47,673 nucleotides of DNA from Deltaproteobacteria bacterium IMCC39146 (lineage in GTDB: Bacteria; Desulfobacterota; Desulfuromonadia; Desulfuromonadales; BM103), in the NCBI GenBank assembly GCA_030005635.1, contig JARUHP010000027.1, positions 1 through 47,673 of the forward strand, read 5' to 3'. The notes beneath the pieces were generated by a model. That model had not been told where the DNA came from. It searched no databases and worked only from the letters and a program-made list of their open reading frames with translations. How positions within the stretch are numbered: the first letter of the stretch is position 1; each line of letters opens with the position of its first letter. Shown piece by piece: positions 24,100-32,388 of the stretch. The position numbers were made by a program, and so were the translations under genes.

Positions 24100-25773
24100 A
24101 TGCTTTTTGCTGGCGGAAAACTACTCACCTGCTTCTACAGCTTCATGACAGCGCTCTTCGCGGCCCTGATCATGGTGCCTTTTCTCCGCCAATGGGCGCT
24201 CGACAAAGACACCGTCGATATCCCCGATGCACGCAAAGTGCATGAATCTCCCATGCCGCGTCTTGGCGGCATCGCCATTTTTCTTGCTTTTCTTTTCTCT
24301 GCGATCATTTACCTGCCAATCAATCAAGGAGTGCGCGGCATTTTGGCCGGATCGTTGATCATTTTCGCGACCGGTGTTGTCGATGATCTCAACGGGCTCT
24401 TCTCACGTGGCAAGTTTGCCGGTCAGGCGGCTGCTTGCCTGGTCACTATCATGGTTGGTGATCTCTATCTTTCCCACCTTGGCAACCTGTTCGGCTTCGG
24501 CGACATTGTGCTGTCCGCCTGGGTCGGAATTCCTTTTACCGTCTTTGCCGTAGTTGGGGTCATAAATGCCATCAACCTGATCGATGGTTTGGACGGCCTG
24601 GCGGGGGGAGTCTCTACAATTGCCCTGATGGCCTTTTTCCTGCTTGGCTGGCTAGAGGATGACCCTGTCACCATGATCTTGGCGGCCGCCATGGTTGGCG
24701 CTATCTTTGGCTTTCTTAAATACAATTTCTACCCTGCACGTATTTTTATGGGTGATACCGGTTCGCTTGTCGTTGGCTATGTGATTGGTTTTATCGCTGT
24801 TTACCTGACTCAACGCAGCACTTCAACAACCAGTCCTATGGTCCCTGTCCTGATCCTTGGGTTGCCGTTACTTGATACTGTCTGGGTTATGATGCGCCGG
24901 ATTATGAAAGGTGTCAGCCCGTTTGCGGCCGATCGCACGCATGTTCACCACAAGTTCCTGAGTCTTGGTTTTGAGCACCGTTTTGCTGTGATCCTCATTT
25001 ATGGGATCTCGCTTTTCTGGGCCTGTTTTGCACTGCTTCTTCACGGACTGCCAGAGTACCTCCTGTTGCTGATCTATCTTGTTATCACCGTTTCTGGTTA
25101 TCTCTTCTTGCGTTATGTGATGCAGAACCGTGAAAAGTTTCCATTTCTCAATAAAGACGCCCCTACCACCGTCCGAGATACCGCGATTTATCGGAGGATG
25201 TCTGATCTTTCTGACAAACTTTTATTAGGGGTCAGCCTCTCCCTTGTTGCTTATATGGTGATTGCTGTTCTGTCGACACTCACTGTGGACATCCTGCCCT
25301 GGCAGGTTGCCCTGGTCTTGCTCGCTGCCGGGGCCTATTTGTGGTTCAGTTCCTTGACTGATAATCGACAGTTTCTGATGCTCGTCGCTTATGCGACGTT
25401 CGGTTTGGCTGCGACCCAGGTCTGGTCTGCTGACTATGAGGTGGTTGGCGGCTTGACCTTCAAACGTAGTGGTGACCTGTTGCTTGGATCGGCCGGACTT
25501 CTGGCCGTGGTAAAAATCCAGTTCAGAAAGCCAGGAGAATTTTTCCTGACAACTGCAGATTACCTGGCACTGGGCGTATGCATTTTTATGGCAATCGCTT
25601 CGCAACAAGCCGTGCTCGGTTATAACATCAACGGACCTTTGTTCCGGACGGTGGTTGGTATCGTCGCTTTGCGTACAATCGTTACTCGCAACCAGGCCAC
25701 ACAAAGCATGGTTGTTGGCTGCAGCACAGTGTTTTTAATTCTGGTGGCTTTTGTTGGGTTGGTTTTGCAATGA
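24100..25773 (+). CDS. wecA: Polyprenyl-phosphate HexNAc-1-phosphate transferase (WecA/MraY family) with extra C-terminal membrane domain
   Basis: This integral membrane enzyme starts the repeat unit by moving HexNAc-1-phosphate from UDP-HexNAc to undecaprenyl phosphate. Signature sites are all present: RKVHESPMPRLGG, the DD motif in VVDDLNGLF, NLIDGLDGLAGG, the catalytic FMGDTGS and the HVHH loop in ADRTHVHHKF. ATG 24100 gives 557 residues against about 340-370 for WecA. The extra roughly 200 residues form four to six more membrane segments of unknown role. A GTG at 24055 would translate the upstream heptad array and is less likely. Confidence 0.9.
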   Translation: MLFAGGKLLTCFYSFMTALFAALIMVPFLRQWALDKDTVDIPDARKVHESPMPRLGGIAIFLAFLFSAIIYLPINQGVRGILAGSLIIFATGVVDDLNGLFSRGKFAGQAAACLVTIMVGDLYLSHLGNLFGFGDIVLSAWVGIPFTVFAVVGVINAINLIDGLDGLAGGVSTIALMAFFLLGWLEDDPVTMILAAAMVGAIFGFLKYNFYPARIFMGDTGSLVVGYVIGFIAVYLTQRSTSTTSPMVPVLILGLPLLDTVWVMMRRIMKGVSPFAADRTHVHHKFLSLGFEHRFAVILIYGISLFWACFALLLHGLPEYLLLLIYLVITVSGYLFLRYVMQNREKFPFLNKDAPTTVRDTAIYRRMSDLSDKLLLGVSLSLVAYMVIAVLSTLTVDILPWQVALVLLAAGAYLWFSSLTDNRQFLMLVAYATFGLAATQVWSADYEVVGGLTFKRSGDLLLGSAGLLAVVKIQFRKPGEFFLTTADYLALGVCIFMAIASQQAVLGYNINGPLFRTVVGIVALRTIVTRNQATQSMVVGCSTVFLILVAFVGLVLQ

Positions 25774-25860
25774 TTTAAAATGTGGCAAGGAAACTTTAAC
25801 TTCTCTTCTTCTTTTAATTGACGATGGAAACACCAAGGAAGATGTGGACAACATAATCTT

Positions 25861-26991
25861 TTGAACACCAATAATTCATATACCCTCTTAGCTCAATTTT
25901 TACGCCCGACCCAAACTCCTGGGATAGAGACAAACCTTCTGCGTGCAATCCGCTCAGGCGGCATCGACTGGACTTCATTTCTTCATCAAGCCAATCATCA
26001 GTTGGTCACACCGCTTTGGTATCTCAATCTTTGCCGTGATGGGCTCATTGATACTCTTCCGAAAGATCTCGCCGTTTATCTGGGGGAGCTTTATGCTGCC
26101 AACCGAGATCGAAACCGTCTCTTTGCTGAAGCCCTTACTGAAGTGCTTGACGTCTGCCAGAGAGAGGGCCTTTCACCGTTACTTTTGAAAGGCGCCGCTG
26201 CTTTTGCAGACGATCTTTATGGCGATGTCGGTGCCCGAATTCAGAGCGATCTTGATTTGCTGCTGCCGCCCGATCAAGCCTGTTTTCTCAGTGACCGACT
26301 GCTGCAGTTGGGGTATCAGATTCTCGAATCCGAGGATGATCTGACTGATAATAGATTGCCGACACCCCATCATCATCACTTAAAAGCACTCACTAAGCCG
26401 GGCACTCCTGTGGTGATTGAAATCCATTATCGAGCGGCAAGAGGCAAGGCAGGCGAGGCTCTTAGAAGTGCCCAATCAGTTCCGGCAACCTTCGCTGGGT
26501 TTGAGTGCCGTATGCTTGCGCCTGAATGGCGCGACCTGCACAATATCATTCATGCCATGGTGGCCGACCGAGGAACGCTCAATTCTCTGGTTTCACTGAA
26601 AGCAGTGGCAGAAAGCGCCTGGCTGAGACATCGATGTCCTGAAGCAGATTATCAACAAATAGAAGAGGCTGCGGAAACTTACGGTTTTGGCCATGATTAC
26701 CATTTATATCGCGCGGTCTCTCAGCGACTCGGCCTGTGGTCAGAGTCTTACGAAACCTCGGGGAGCCTTTCAGGCCTCCGGGTTGACAGCTGTATGGAAC
26801 ATGGCGGCTGTTTAACCAGAAAACAGACTCCCAAGCTTTTATCACTTTACCTGGCGCTGTATAGAAAATTGAATTTTCCACGTTGGGCCTGGAACTATAT
26901 TTGTTACCTTGAATGTGACAGCTCATACTGGGAGCGCCTGAAGAAGGTCGTTAGTTATTTAGTCAGGCCGACCCGCTGGAAAAAGATTTGA
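25861..26991 (+). CDS. Nucleotidyltransferase family 5 protein (PF14907-like)
   Basis: A 376-residue protein resembling the NTP_transf_5 group. The nucleotidyltransferase core is LLLKGAAAF near residue 105, followed by RIQSDLDLLL (the D-x-D pair), then HHHHLKAL and VIEIHYRAA. These proteins occur in polysaccharide loci and also beside HPr-kinase-like genes in some lasso peptide clusters, such as the paeninodin type. The substrate is unknown. The start is TTG 25861, because the upstream in-frame stop leaves no ATG; the nearest AAGGAAG is 20 bases away, so initiation looks weak. It heads the module with the next three genes. Confidence 0.78.
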   Translation: MNTNNSYTLLAQFLRPTQTPGIETNLLRAIRSGGIDWTSFLHQANHQLVTPLWYLNLCRDGLIDTLPKDLAVYLGELYAANRDRNRLFAEALTEVLDVCQREGLSPLLLKGAAAFADDLYGDVGARIQSDLDLLLPPDQACFLSDRLLQLGYQILESEDDLTDNRLPTPHHHHLKALTKPGTPVVIEIHYRAARGKAGEALRSAQSVPATFAGFECRMLAPEWRDLHNIIHAMVADRGTLNSLVSLKAVAESAWLRHRCPEADYQQIEEAAETYGFGHDYHLYRAVSQRLGLWSESYETSGSLSGLRVDSCMEHGGCLTRKQTPKLLSLYLALYRKLNFPRWAWNYICYLECDSSYWERLKKVVSYLVRPTRWKKI

Positions 26992-27092
26992 GCTTGATCT
27001 GTGGTGGCTAGCTTCTTGCCTTTTATGTTTGATTGTGTTAATTTGCTCCATAAATCAGTAGCTTGCATCGTATTGCCCTTTAAGGAGAACCC

Positions 27093-27338
27093 ATGTCGCA
27101 TCAAAAGGCCAACGATAAAAAAGTTGACGAAGCTCGACGGGATTTCCTGCGTAAAAGTGTTTATGCGGCCTATGCCACGCCTGTAATCTCGGCCTTACTG
27201 GTCTCACAAGCCAGTGCTAAGCTTTCCGCAAATGCCAACCCGGGTCAGTGCAATGTCGCTGGTGGGAAATGGGTCGGTACTCCGAGTGAAGGTTGCTGTG
27301 ACCTTAAACCTAATGACGGTTGCGGCCCTAACGGTTGA
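27093..27338 (+). CDS. Small Tat-signal cysteine-containing peptide, possible RiPP-like precursor
   Basis: An 81-residue protein with a strong AAGGAG site. It has a charged N-terminus, the twin-arginine motif ARRDFLRKS (Arg15-Arg16) and a hydrophobic stretch, ending VSQASA near residue 42. The remaining 39 residues are Gly/Asn/Pro-rich with four Cys (53, 68, 69, 77). I recognise no family. It lies between a nucleotidyltransferase gene and a PqqD-kinase fusion. PqqD domains bind leader peptides in RiPP pathways, so this peptide could be their substrate. It could equally be a simple Tat-exported surface peptide. Confidence 0.7.
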   Translation: MSHQKANDKKVDEARRDFLRKSVYAAYATPVISALLVSQASAKLSANANPGQCNVAGGKWVGTPSEGCCDLKPNDGCGPNG

Positions 27339-27488
27339 TAATGTGTTGCTAGTCTATTCATTCTTTCAGAGTCCTTCCCTTTTCTGCCATTAGTTGTCTG
27401 CACTGATCGGAGTATGGTTGACGCAATGGCCATAAAAAGGTCTTGATTCGTTTTTTCAGGACACTTCCCTTGAACCGAGCCTTTTGCC

Positions 27489-28661
27489 ATGTCTTCCCCA
27501 GTTCGTATCATCTTTTACTCCTTCGCTGAAGGTGCAGCCTTGCATGAGGAGGGGAGTTATCGACTCTGGGTACTAAATCATAGTTCGGCAGCACTATGGT
27601 GCCTCTATGAAGAACATGGCTTGGGTGTTCGACTGGTCACAGCTTATGCCGACCATTTCAAGCTGTCGTTGAAGCAGGCAAAGGTCGATGTTGACAATGT
27701 CCTGTCTGTGTTTGAAAAGAGTGGGCTACTCTCAGAGAGACCAGCCCCCAGGCCCCAGCCCCGAGTCCCCGTTTTAAAGTCCCCAGCTACCAGCTCCCAG
27801 GTTCCAGCCAGAAAAGTCCCCCCATGCTGGCACAAAACCTACCAACTTGCCGGTGTCTCCTGGAAGATCTCTTCTACTGATGTTGATGTCGCAGAAAAAT
27901 GGTTTGACTGTTTCGTTCATCTTGAGACTAACCTGGCCTCAACGGACCTGCACTACGACCTTATCGAGAGTTCTTCTGGTTGGATGCTGACCGGGCCAGA
28001 TGAATCCGTCGGTGGGCTAGCGGAGGAGGAAGTCCTGCCCTGGATGCTGACCATGCTTTTTGCGGAACTCTGCAAGCGTCAGCCGCACCAATTGCTCCTA
28101 CACGCTGCAACTTTGTGTCGCGACGGCCGGTTGCTACTACTGCCCGGGGAATCGGCCTTTGGAAAGTCGACCCTTGCTGCTGCTCTGGCTACGCACGGTT
28201 GGAAACTCTATTCTGACGAACTTGCGCCACTAAACCCGGAGACTCTAACGGTTGCGCCTTTTCTTCTACCGGCCGGCATCAAAAGTCGTTCATTGTCGGC
28301 GCTGCAGTCCTATTATCCAGACTTGACTGCCCAAGCCGCCTGTCGCCGCGCCGATGGGCAACTTGTTCGCTACCTGGCGACATCACAAATTTCCCTTGCA
28401 GCTCCCGACGCCAACCCTGCACCCGTTGCGGCACTGATCTTTCCTCGCTACCGGCCTGATGCGGTGACTTGTCTGACCCGCTTGACTCCTTTACAAGCGC
28501 TTGAGCGTCTCGCCCAAACGGGGTCATCTGAACGCCCCTTGCGTTCGATTGATGTCGAAGCACTGCTTGCTTTGGCTGGGCAGAGGCCCTGTTGGAGCTT
28601 GGATTATTGCAACCTGGAAGAGGCGATAAAGGAGGTTTCAACTGCTTGGAGCCTTTGCTGA
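27489..28661 (+). CDS. PqqD-like domain fused to HPr-kinase-related domain
   Basis: A 390-residue fusion. Residues 1-80 are PqqD-like (LWVLNHSSAALWCLYEE, then a winged-helix tail). Residues 81-112 are a Pro/Ser-rich linker encoded mostly by a heptad array. Residues 115-390 resemble the HprK-related kinases of 'HPr-rel-A' loci: LLLHAATLCRDGRLLLLPG, Walker A GESAFGKST and the acidic LYSDELAPL. These two parts are usually separate genes in polysaccharide or exosortase-type loci. The kinase could phosphorylate a small protein or peptide; the neighbouring 81-residue peptide is a candidate. Its stop is followed, after one codon in the same frame, by the TTG of the next gene. Confidence 0.82.
   Translation: MSSPVRIIFYSFAEGAALHEEGSYRLWVLNHSSAALWCLYEEHGLGVRLVTAYADHFKLSLKQAKVDVDNVLSVFEKSGLLSERPAPRPQPRVPVLKSPATSSQVPARKVPPCWHKTYQLAGVSWKISSTDVDVAEKWFDCFVHLETNLASTDLHYDLIESSSGWMLTGPDESVGGLAEEEVLPWMLTMLFAELCKRQPHQLLLHAATLCRDGRLLLLPGESAFGKSTLAAALATHGWKLYSDELAPLNPETLTVAPFLLPAGIKSRSLSALQSYYPDLTAQAACRRADGQLVRYLATSQISLAAPDANPAPVAALIFPRYRPDAVTCLTRLTPLQALERLAQTGSSERPLRSIDVEALLALAGQRPCWSLDYCNLEEAIKEVSTAWSLC
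27738..27814. repeat. Heptad array encoding the PqqD-kinase linker
   Basis: Eleven words in register: AGACCAG, CCCCCAG, GCCCCAG, CCCCGAG, TCCCCGT, TTTAAAG, TCCCCAG, CTACCAG, CTCCCAG, GTTCCAG, CCAGAAA. CTCCCAG is the exact complement of CTGGGAG, the main word at 7302-7406. Confidence 0.8.
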
Positions 28662-28664
28662 TTA

Positions 28665-29300
28665 TTGCCGTCTGCACAATATCTAGAGGGTGCCGCTCGT
28701 GCCGCCGGGGCGGCAGGCGCAGCGCCTTTGCAGGGTAATCTGCTTAAAGCCGCCTTGCAGCTTAACCGGGCGGACTTACCTCAATACAAGGCTTATGCGA
28801 TCTGGTTGTTGGATCAGCGACGTCGTGATGAGGCCTTTACCGTGATTCGCAACGGCCTGACCATGTTGCCCGCACAGACGACAGATTTTACCCAGATGGC
28901 GTTACACGGTGTAGATTGGCCTGAGATGCCACCGGCGTTGCCCGACCTCAGTCGTTCCTGGTCGCTCTACGCCGAGTATCTCGACAGACTGAATCTTGAA
29001 CTGCTTGCCGAGCAGAGCCACCGTCAGTCCGTTCGGCTGGTCCCGAACGACCCGATGCCTACACTTGGCCCTTATTGTGCTTTTAACGCTTTTCTGCAGA
29101 AGCGAGAGCGCTATGAAGAAGCTTTGTCTCTTCTTATAGGAGGCCTGCAGACGTTTCCCGGTGACGCCGTTTTGCACGCTAAGACCGGTACGCAGCTTGA
29201 GCGCCAGGGTTACGAAGTTCGCGCTGCCGAATTTTACCGTAAGGCGTTAATGTTCAATCCGCGCATGAACTGGGTGCGCAAGAGGTTGGATAAGCTGTAA
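28665..29300 (+). CDS. TPR-repeat protein
   Basis: A 211-residue helical protein with about three tetratricopeptide-like units. One is YKAYAIWLLDQRRRDEAFTV; the others are near residues 105-140 and 155-205 (RYEEALSLLIGGLQTFP, then AAEFYRKALMFNPRMNW). It has no signal peptide. TTG 28665 is the only reasonable start. An AAAGGAGG at 28628-28635 lies 29 bases upstream and is out of position. The gene is in the same frame as the kinase fusion and separated from it by TGA and one codon. It could be a translationally coupled partner or a former C-terminal part of that protein. Confidence 0.7.
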   Translation: MPSAQYLEGAARAAGAAGAAPLQGNLLKAALQLNRADLPQYKAYAIWLLDQRRRDEAFTVIRNGLTMLPAQTTDFTQMALHGVDWPEMPPALPDLSRSWSLYAEYLDRLNLELLAEQSHRQSVRLVPNDPMPTLGPYCAFNAFLQKRERYEEALSLLIGGLQTFPGDAVLHAKTGTQLERQGYEVRAAEFYRKALMFNPRMNWVRKRLDKL

Positions 29301-29551
29301 GCCTTTCTCAAGCAGATACATCCTTTCAAAGAAGACCGCTTCGCCTTCCCTCTCCAAATCTGTGATGTTATCCTTTCCCAGATTAGTGACAGGGACGAGT
29401 TAGTGTCACCGATTCGATTAAATCAATGACACTGTTCGTTTGAATTGAAAAACAGCTCTTTACCCAACAATCCTTGGACAAGCTGACAACTTAGTCTGTA
29501 TCCTTTGGCATGGAAGTCCTGTCATTGAATGGACATATTCTCAGAGGTGTT

Positions 29552-31156
29552 ATGCCAACATTATTATCAAACTCAGTTTTTCTGCTCTTTGCAATCATCA
29601 TTCTTGGTGAGGGTCTTGGGCACATTCGAATCAAGTCTTTTTCATTTGGCTCGGCGGCAATAATATTTGTTGCGATGGCCTTTGGTCACTTCGGCTATAT
29701 GTTGCCATCCGAATTCCAGACTCTCGGGCTGGTCCTTTTCATCTATTCCGTTGCAGTCACCGCTGGGCCCGGGTTTTTTACATCATTCAAAAAGCAGGGA
29801 ATTAATCTCGCCATCGGCGCCCTAACCATTATTGTTGTTGCTGGACTGATGACAATATTGTGTTGCTGGTTGTTTAATTTTGATGTTTCTACCGGCGCAG
29901 GTTTGTTTGCTGGGGCCTTGACCAGTTCACCCGGCCTTGCCGTAGCCGTTGAGGCTGTTGAAGGTAATGCTGCTGCAGCCTATGGTGTGACCTACGCTGG
30001 TGGTATAATAAGCGTGATTGTGTTTGTGAATCTCCTTCCCAAAATTCTCCGAATCGATATAAAGAGCGAAGAAATGAGTATTGGTAAGGAGAGAACTGAA
30101 AACAATCCACCCTTTACTTTTCACCATGTAGAGGTCACAAACACTAATTTGTTTGGCAATAAAATCGTTGATCTGAAACTCAAAGAGATCGCACCTGTCG
30201 TTCTGACGCGTCTGCTTCGGAAAGACGCCAAGGAACCCATATTGGTGACAGGCGAAACTATTCTTTGTGAAGGCGATAAGCTCAGGATTGCTGGTCGCGA
30301 AAAGGATTTGGTCCGAATTGAACTTTTTTTAGGAAAACCTGTTGATGGCGAAATAGCCTTCAATAAGGTACTAACCAAAAAAAGCATTATTGTTTCCAAA
30401 CCAAGCGCAGCAGGTCACACCTTAGGCTTTCTGAATTTAAGGGAAACCTTTGGGGTCCAGGCGACTCGTATTACAAGAAACGAGATTGATCTCCCCGCGT
30501 CGTCCACCACCAAGCTCCATCTTGGTGACATCATTCATGTCGTTGGTGAAGAGGATGCCCTGAAAAATGTAAGTCGGATTCTCGGCAACGATGTGAAGCA
30601 AACCTACAATGTCAGTCTTCTTCCCATCCTGATAGGTTTAGTCGCAGGCTTTATCCTCGGGCAAATCCCCTTTAATCTGCCCTTAATCGGTTCTTTCTCC
30701 TTAGGTGTTACCGGCGGGGTTTTGGTTTCAGGGCTAATTCTCGGCTATCTCTACAAAACCGGCCCATTCATCTGGGAAATGCCAACGACTGCTAATTCAT
30801 TTTTAAGAGAGCTTGGTCTTATGTTCTTTTTAGCGACGGTTGGAACCAAGACCGGCGCTACGATCCTTGCGACGATAACCTCTCAAGGAGTCGAACTTAT
30901 TGTCGCTGGCCTTGTCGTTACAATAACGCCAATGATTGCTTGCGTTGCGATATGTAAGTATGCCCTGAAAATCCCCTTTTTACGGACGCTTGGTGTATTG
31001 ACTGGCGGTATGACAAGTACACCCGGGCTTGCAGCCATAACCTCGTACACCAAATCATCTTACCCCTCTTCAGCTTACGCAACGGTTTATCCGGTCGGGC
31101 TTATTGGAATGATTGTAGGCACTAAGGTTCTTGTCTATATTTTTTCCTTTATGTAA
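29552..31156 (+). CDS. AspT/YidE/YbjL-type transporter with two RCK_C domains
   Basis: A 534-residue inner-membrane protein with the duplicated Asp-Al-exchanger layout. The first membrane half spans about residues 1-170 (TAGPGFFTSFKKQG, SSPGLAVAVEA). Two TrkA-C-like cytoplasmic domains follow near 185-345. The second membrane half has MTSTPGLAAIT. Family members exchange dicarboxylates or amino acids, or are of unknown substrate. ATG 29552 has AGAGG 4 bases upstream; ATG 29510 in the same frame lacks a site and would add 14 residues. The 251 bases before it show only short inverted GTGAC/GTCAC segments near 29385-29408. Confidence 0.85.
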   Translation: MPTLLSNSVFLLFAIIILGEGLGHIRIKSFSFGSAAIIFVAMAFGHFGYMLPSEFQTLGLVLFIYSVAVTAGPGFFTSFKKQGINLAIGALTIIVVAGLMTILCCWLFNFDVSTGAGLFAGALTSSPGLAVAVEAVEGNAAAAYGVTYAGGIISVIVFVNLLPKILRIDIKSEEMSIGKERTENNPPFTFHHVEVTNTNLFGNKIVDLKLKEIAPVVLTRLLRKDAKEPILVTGETILCEGDKLRIAGREKDLVRIELFLGKPVDGEIAFNKVLTKKSIIVSKPSAAGHTLGFLNLRETFGVQATRITRNEIDLPASSTTKLHLGDIIHVVGEEDALKNVSRILGNDVKQTYNVSLLPILIGLVAGFILGQIPFNLPLIGSFSLGVTGGVLVSGLILGYLYKTGPFIWEMPTTANSFLRELGLMFFLATVGTKTGATILATITSQGVELIVAGLVVTITPMIACVAICKYALKIPFLRTLGVLTGGMTSTPGLAAITSYTKSSYPSSAYATVYPVGLIGMIVGTKVLVYIFSFM

Positions 31157-31209
31157 ACAGCGCCCTGGTACCGTGTAACCCATAAACTAACGCACCTTGC
31201 TTGTTCTTT

Positions 31210-31306
31210 GGCACGCCAACTGCGTTGTGGCTTCGGTTACATAACGGTGCTATGCGCTCTCAGCCACGCCTTGTTGGTGCGCCAAATCCCGTCGCAGATT
31301 TGCGAC
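31210..31306. repeat. Nested imperfect inverted repeats (REP/MITE-like)
   Basis: Arms 31210-31232 (GGCACGCCAACTGCG start) and 31262-31283 (ending TTGGTGCGCC) pair imperfectly over about 22 bp. They are followed by the perfect GTCGCA-GATT-TGCGAC hairpin at 31291-31306. This layout suits a small dispersed non-autonomous element. Confidence 0.5.
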
Positions 31307-31327
31307 ATTTTATGAGTTACAAGGGAT

Positions 31328-31369
31328 TAACAACCTGCCGGACTAACCATGAACTGGCTGCAAATCCGC
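31328..31369 (+). repeat. Left arm of a 42-bp inverted repeat pair (with 34455-34496)
   Basis: Identical to the reverse complement of 34455-34496 at 39 of 42 positions by hand alignment, with an uninterrupted match over the last 28. Weak similarity continues beyond the arm on the right. Confidence 0.75.
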
Positions 31370-31965
31370 CTGTTTGGCCCATATTTCAGCCCCTTTTCGA
31401 CCAATAGCTACGGCGATTACTCTCAAAAGAGCCAATATCTGTTCTCAAACGGTCAAGTTTTCGCACCAGCCCAGATCGTCCGACAGGCTGCTAGCAGATT
31501 CGCGTTTGGACTTTATGCGGGTCAAGGGTATCAATTTTTTCATCGGGTTCTGAGTTGGCCTGGCAGGTTATTTGACACGTTGGTGAAGAAGCCGGTAGCC
31601 GACAAACTTAGAATCACTCCTTCAAATCCCTCCCCCAAAAAAGAATCACGCTTTCTCTCGTTTACCTCAAAACAGATCCAAGAGTGCAATCATTGCTGAA
31701 TTCTTTAGCCAATGCTCCCGAAGAATGCCAGTTGAAGATCAGGGCCCTGTTCAACGTATAAGACAAAAACACTTAACATTCTGTTCTATAAAGAAAATAT
31801 TCTTTATTTGTTTGCTAGTTATCGCCTTAGGGATATCACTAACAAAGGTACACTTTGCTTGTAAGTGTAACGGATCTGCCTGGCGAGGATTAACAAACTT
31901 ATTCAAAGGTCAAGGACATAGGAGCGCAATTACTTTCCTCTTAAGAGAGATTGAGGAGACTAAAC

Positions 31966-32316
31966 ATGAGAAAGGACTATCCCGATTATTACAGTCCTGT
32001 GAAAGAAACTATGACTCGATTAGGAGACGCCATTCCGGGGCCCATGTCTGGATTCGCTCAAATACACCAAGCCTCCGTAGAGGAAGGCGCTTTGAGTACT
32101 AAAACCAAAGAACTGATTGCCTTGGCGATTGCTATATCTGTTCGCTGCGACGGTTGCATCGCCTTTCACGTTCACGATTCCATAAAAGCAGGGGCTGCTA
32201 GGCAGGAAATTGCAGAAGCAATTGGCGTAGCGGTTCTGATGGGAGGAGGGCCTGCGGTTGTTTACGGGTCAGAGGCTTTGGAAGCTTTGCGCCAGTTTGA
32301 GCTAAGCAAGGATTGA
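31966..32316 (+). CDS. Carboxymuconolactone decarboxylase / AhpD-like protein
   Basis: A 116-residue CMD-family protein. ATG 31966 is chosen for GAGGAG 7-8 bases upstream. The family core is present: LSTKTKELIALAIAIS, then the redox motif CDGCIAFHVHDSIKAGA (Cys-x2-Cys with His), then EIAEAIGVAVLMGGGPAVVY. The CxxC-x3-H arrangement is the AhpD-type thiol site rather than the decarboxylase type. A role in peroxide or thiol reduction is likely, but the partner is not visible. Confidence 0.9.
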   Translation: MRKDYPDYYSPVKETMTRLGDAIPGPMSGFAQIHQASVEEGALSTKTKELIALAIAISVRCDGCIAFHVHDSIKAGAARQEIAEAIGVAVLMGGGPAVVYGSEALEALRQFELSKD

Positions 32317-32388
32317 GCTCAGAGTTTTCAACATCGTGTTACCCGTTAATGGTCGAGGGCAAGTACAGGAGATGAAAGGAGAGTCGCT

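Larger units (their letters stand above)
31157..31965. other. 809-base non-coding stretch with nested inverted repeats
   Basis: I see no supported gene here. An imperfect inverted repeat pairs 31210-31232 with 31262-31283, with a smaller inverted segment between. GTCGCA/TGCGAC forms a hairpin at 31291-31306. Bases 31328-31369 match 34455-34496 in inverted orientation. Short frames within the stretch have no ribosome-binding site and no protein character. The right end holds GAGGAG for the AhpD-like gene. Confidence 0.6.

Noticed and set aside
20134-28661. Complete lasso-peptide cluster
   Set aside because: No transglutaminase-like leader protease is seen, the AsnB homologue keeps its glutaminase Cys2, and it is separated from the peptide by other genes. 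Only a looser RiPP-like module is proposed.
31328-31369. Integron attC site
   Set aside because: The segment lacks paired R'/R'' core sites and there is no integrase. It is better described as one arm of an inverted repeat pair.
31201-31699. Short plus-strand frames in the gap after the transporter
   Set aside because: They overlap inverted repeats, have no ribosome-binding sites and show no recognisable protein pattern.
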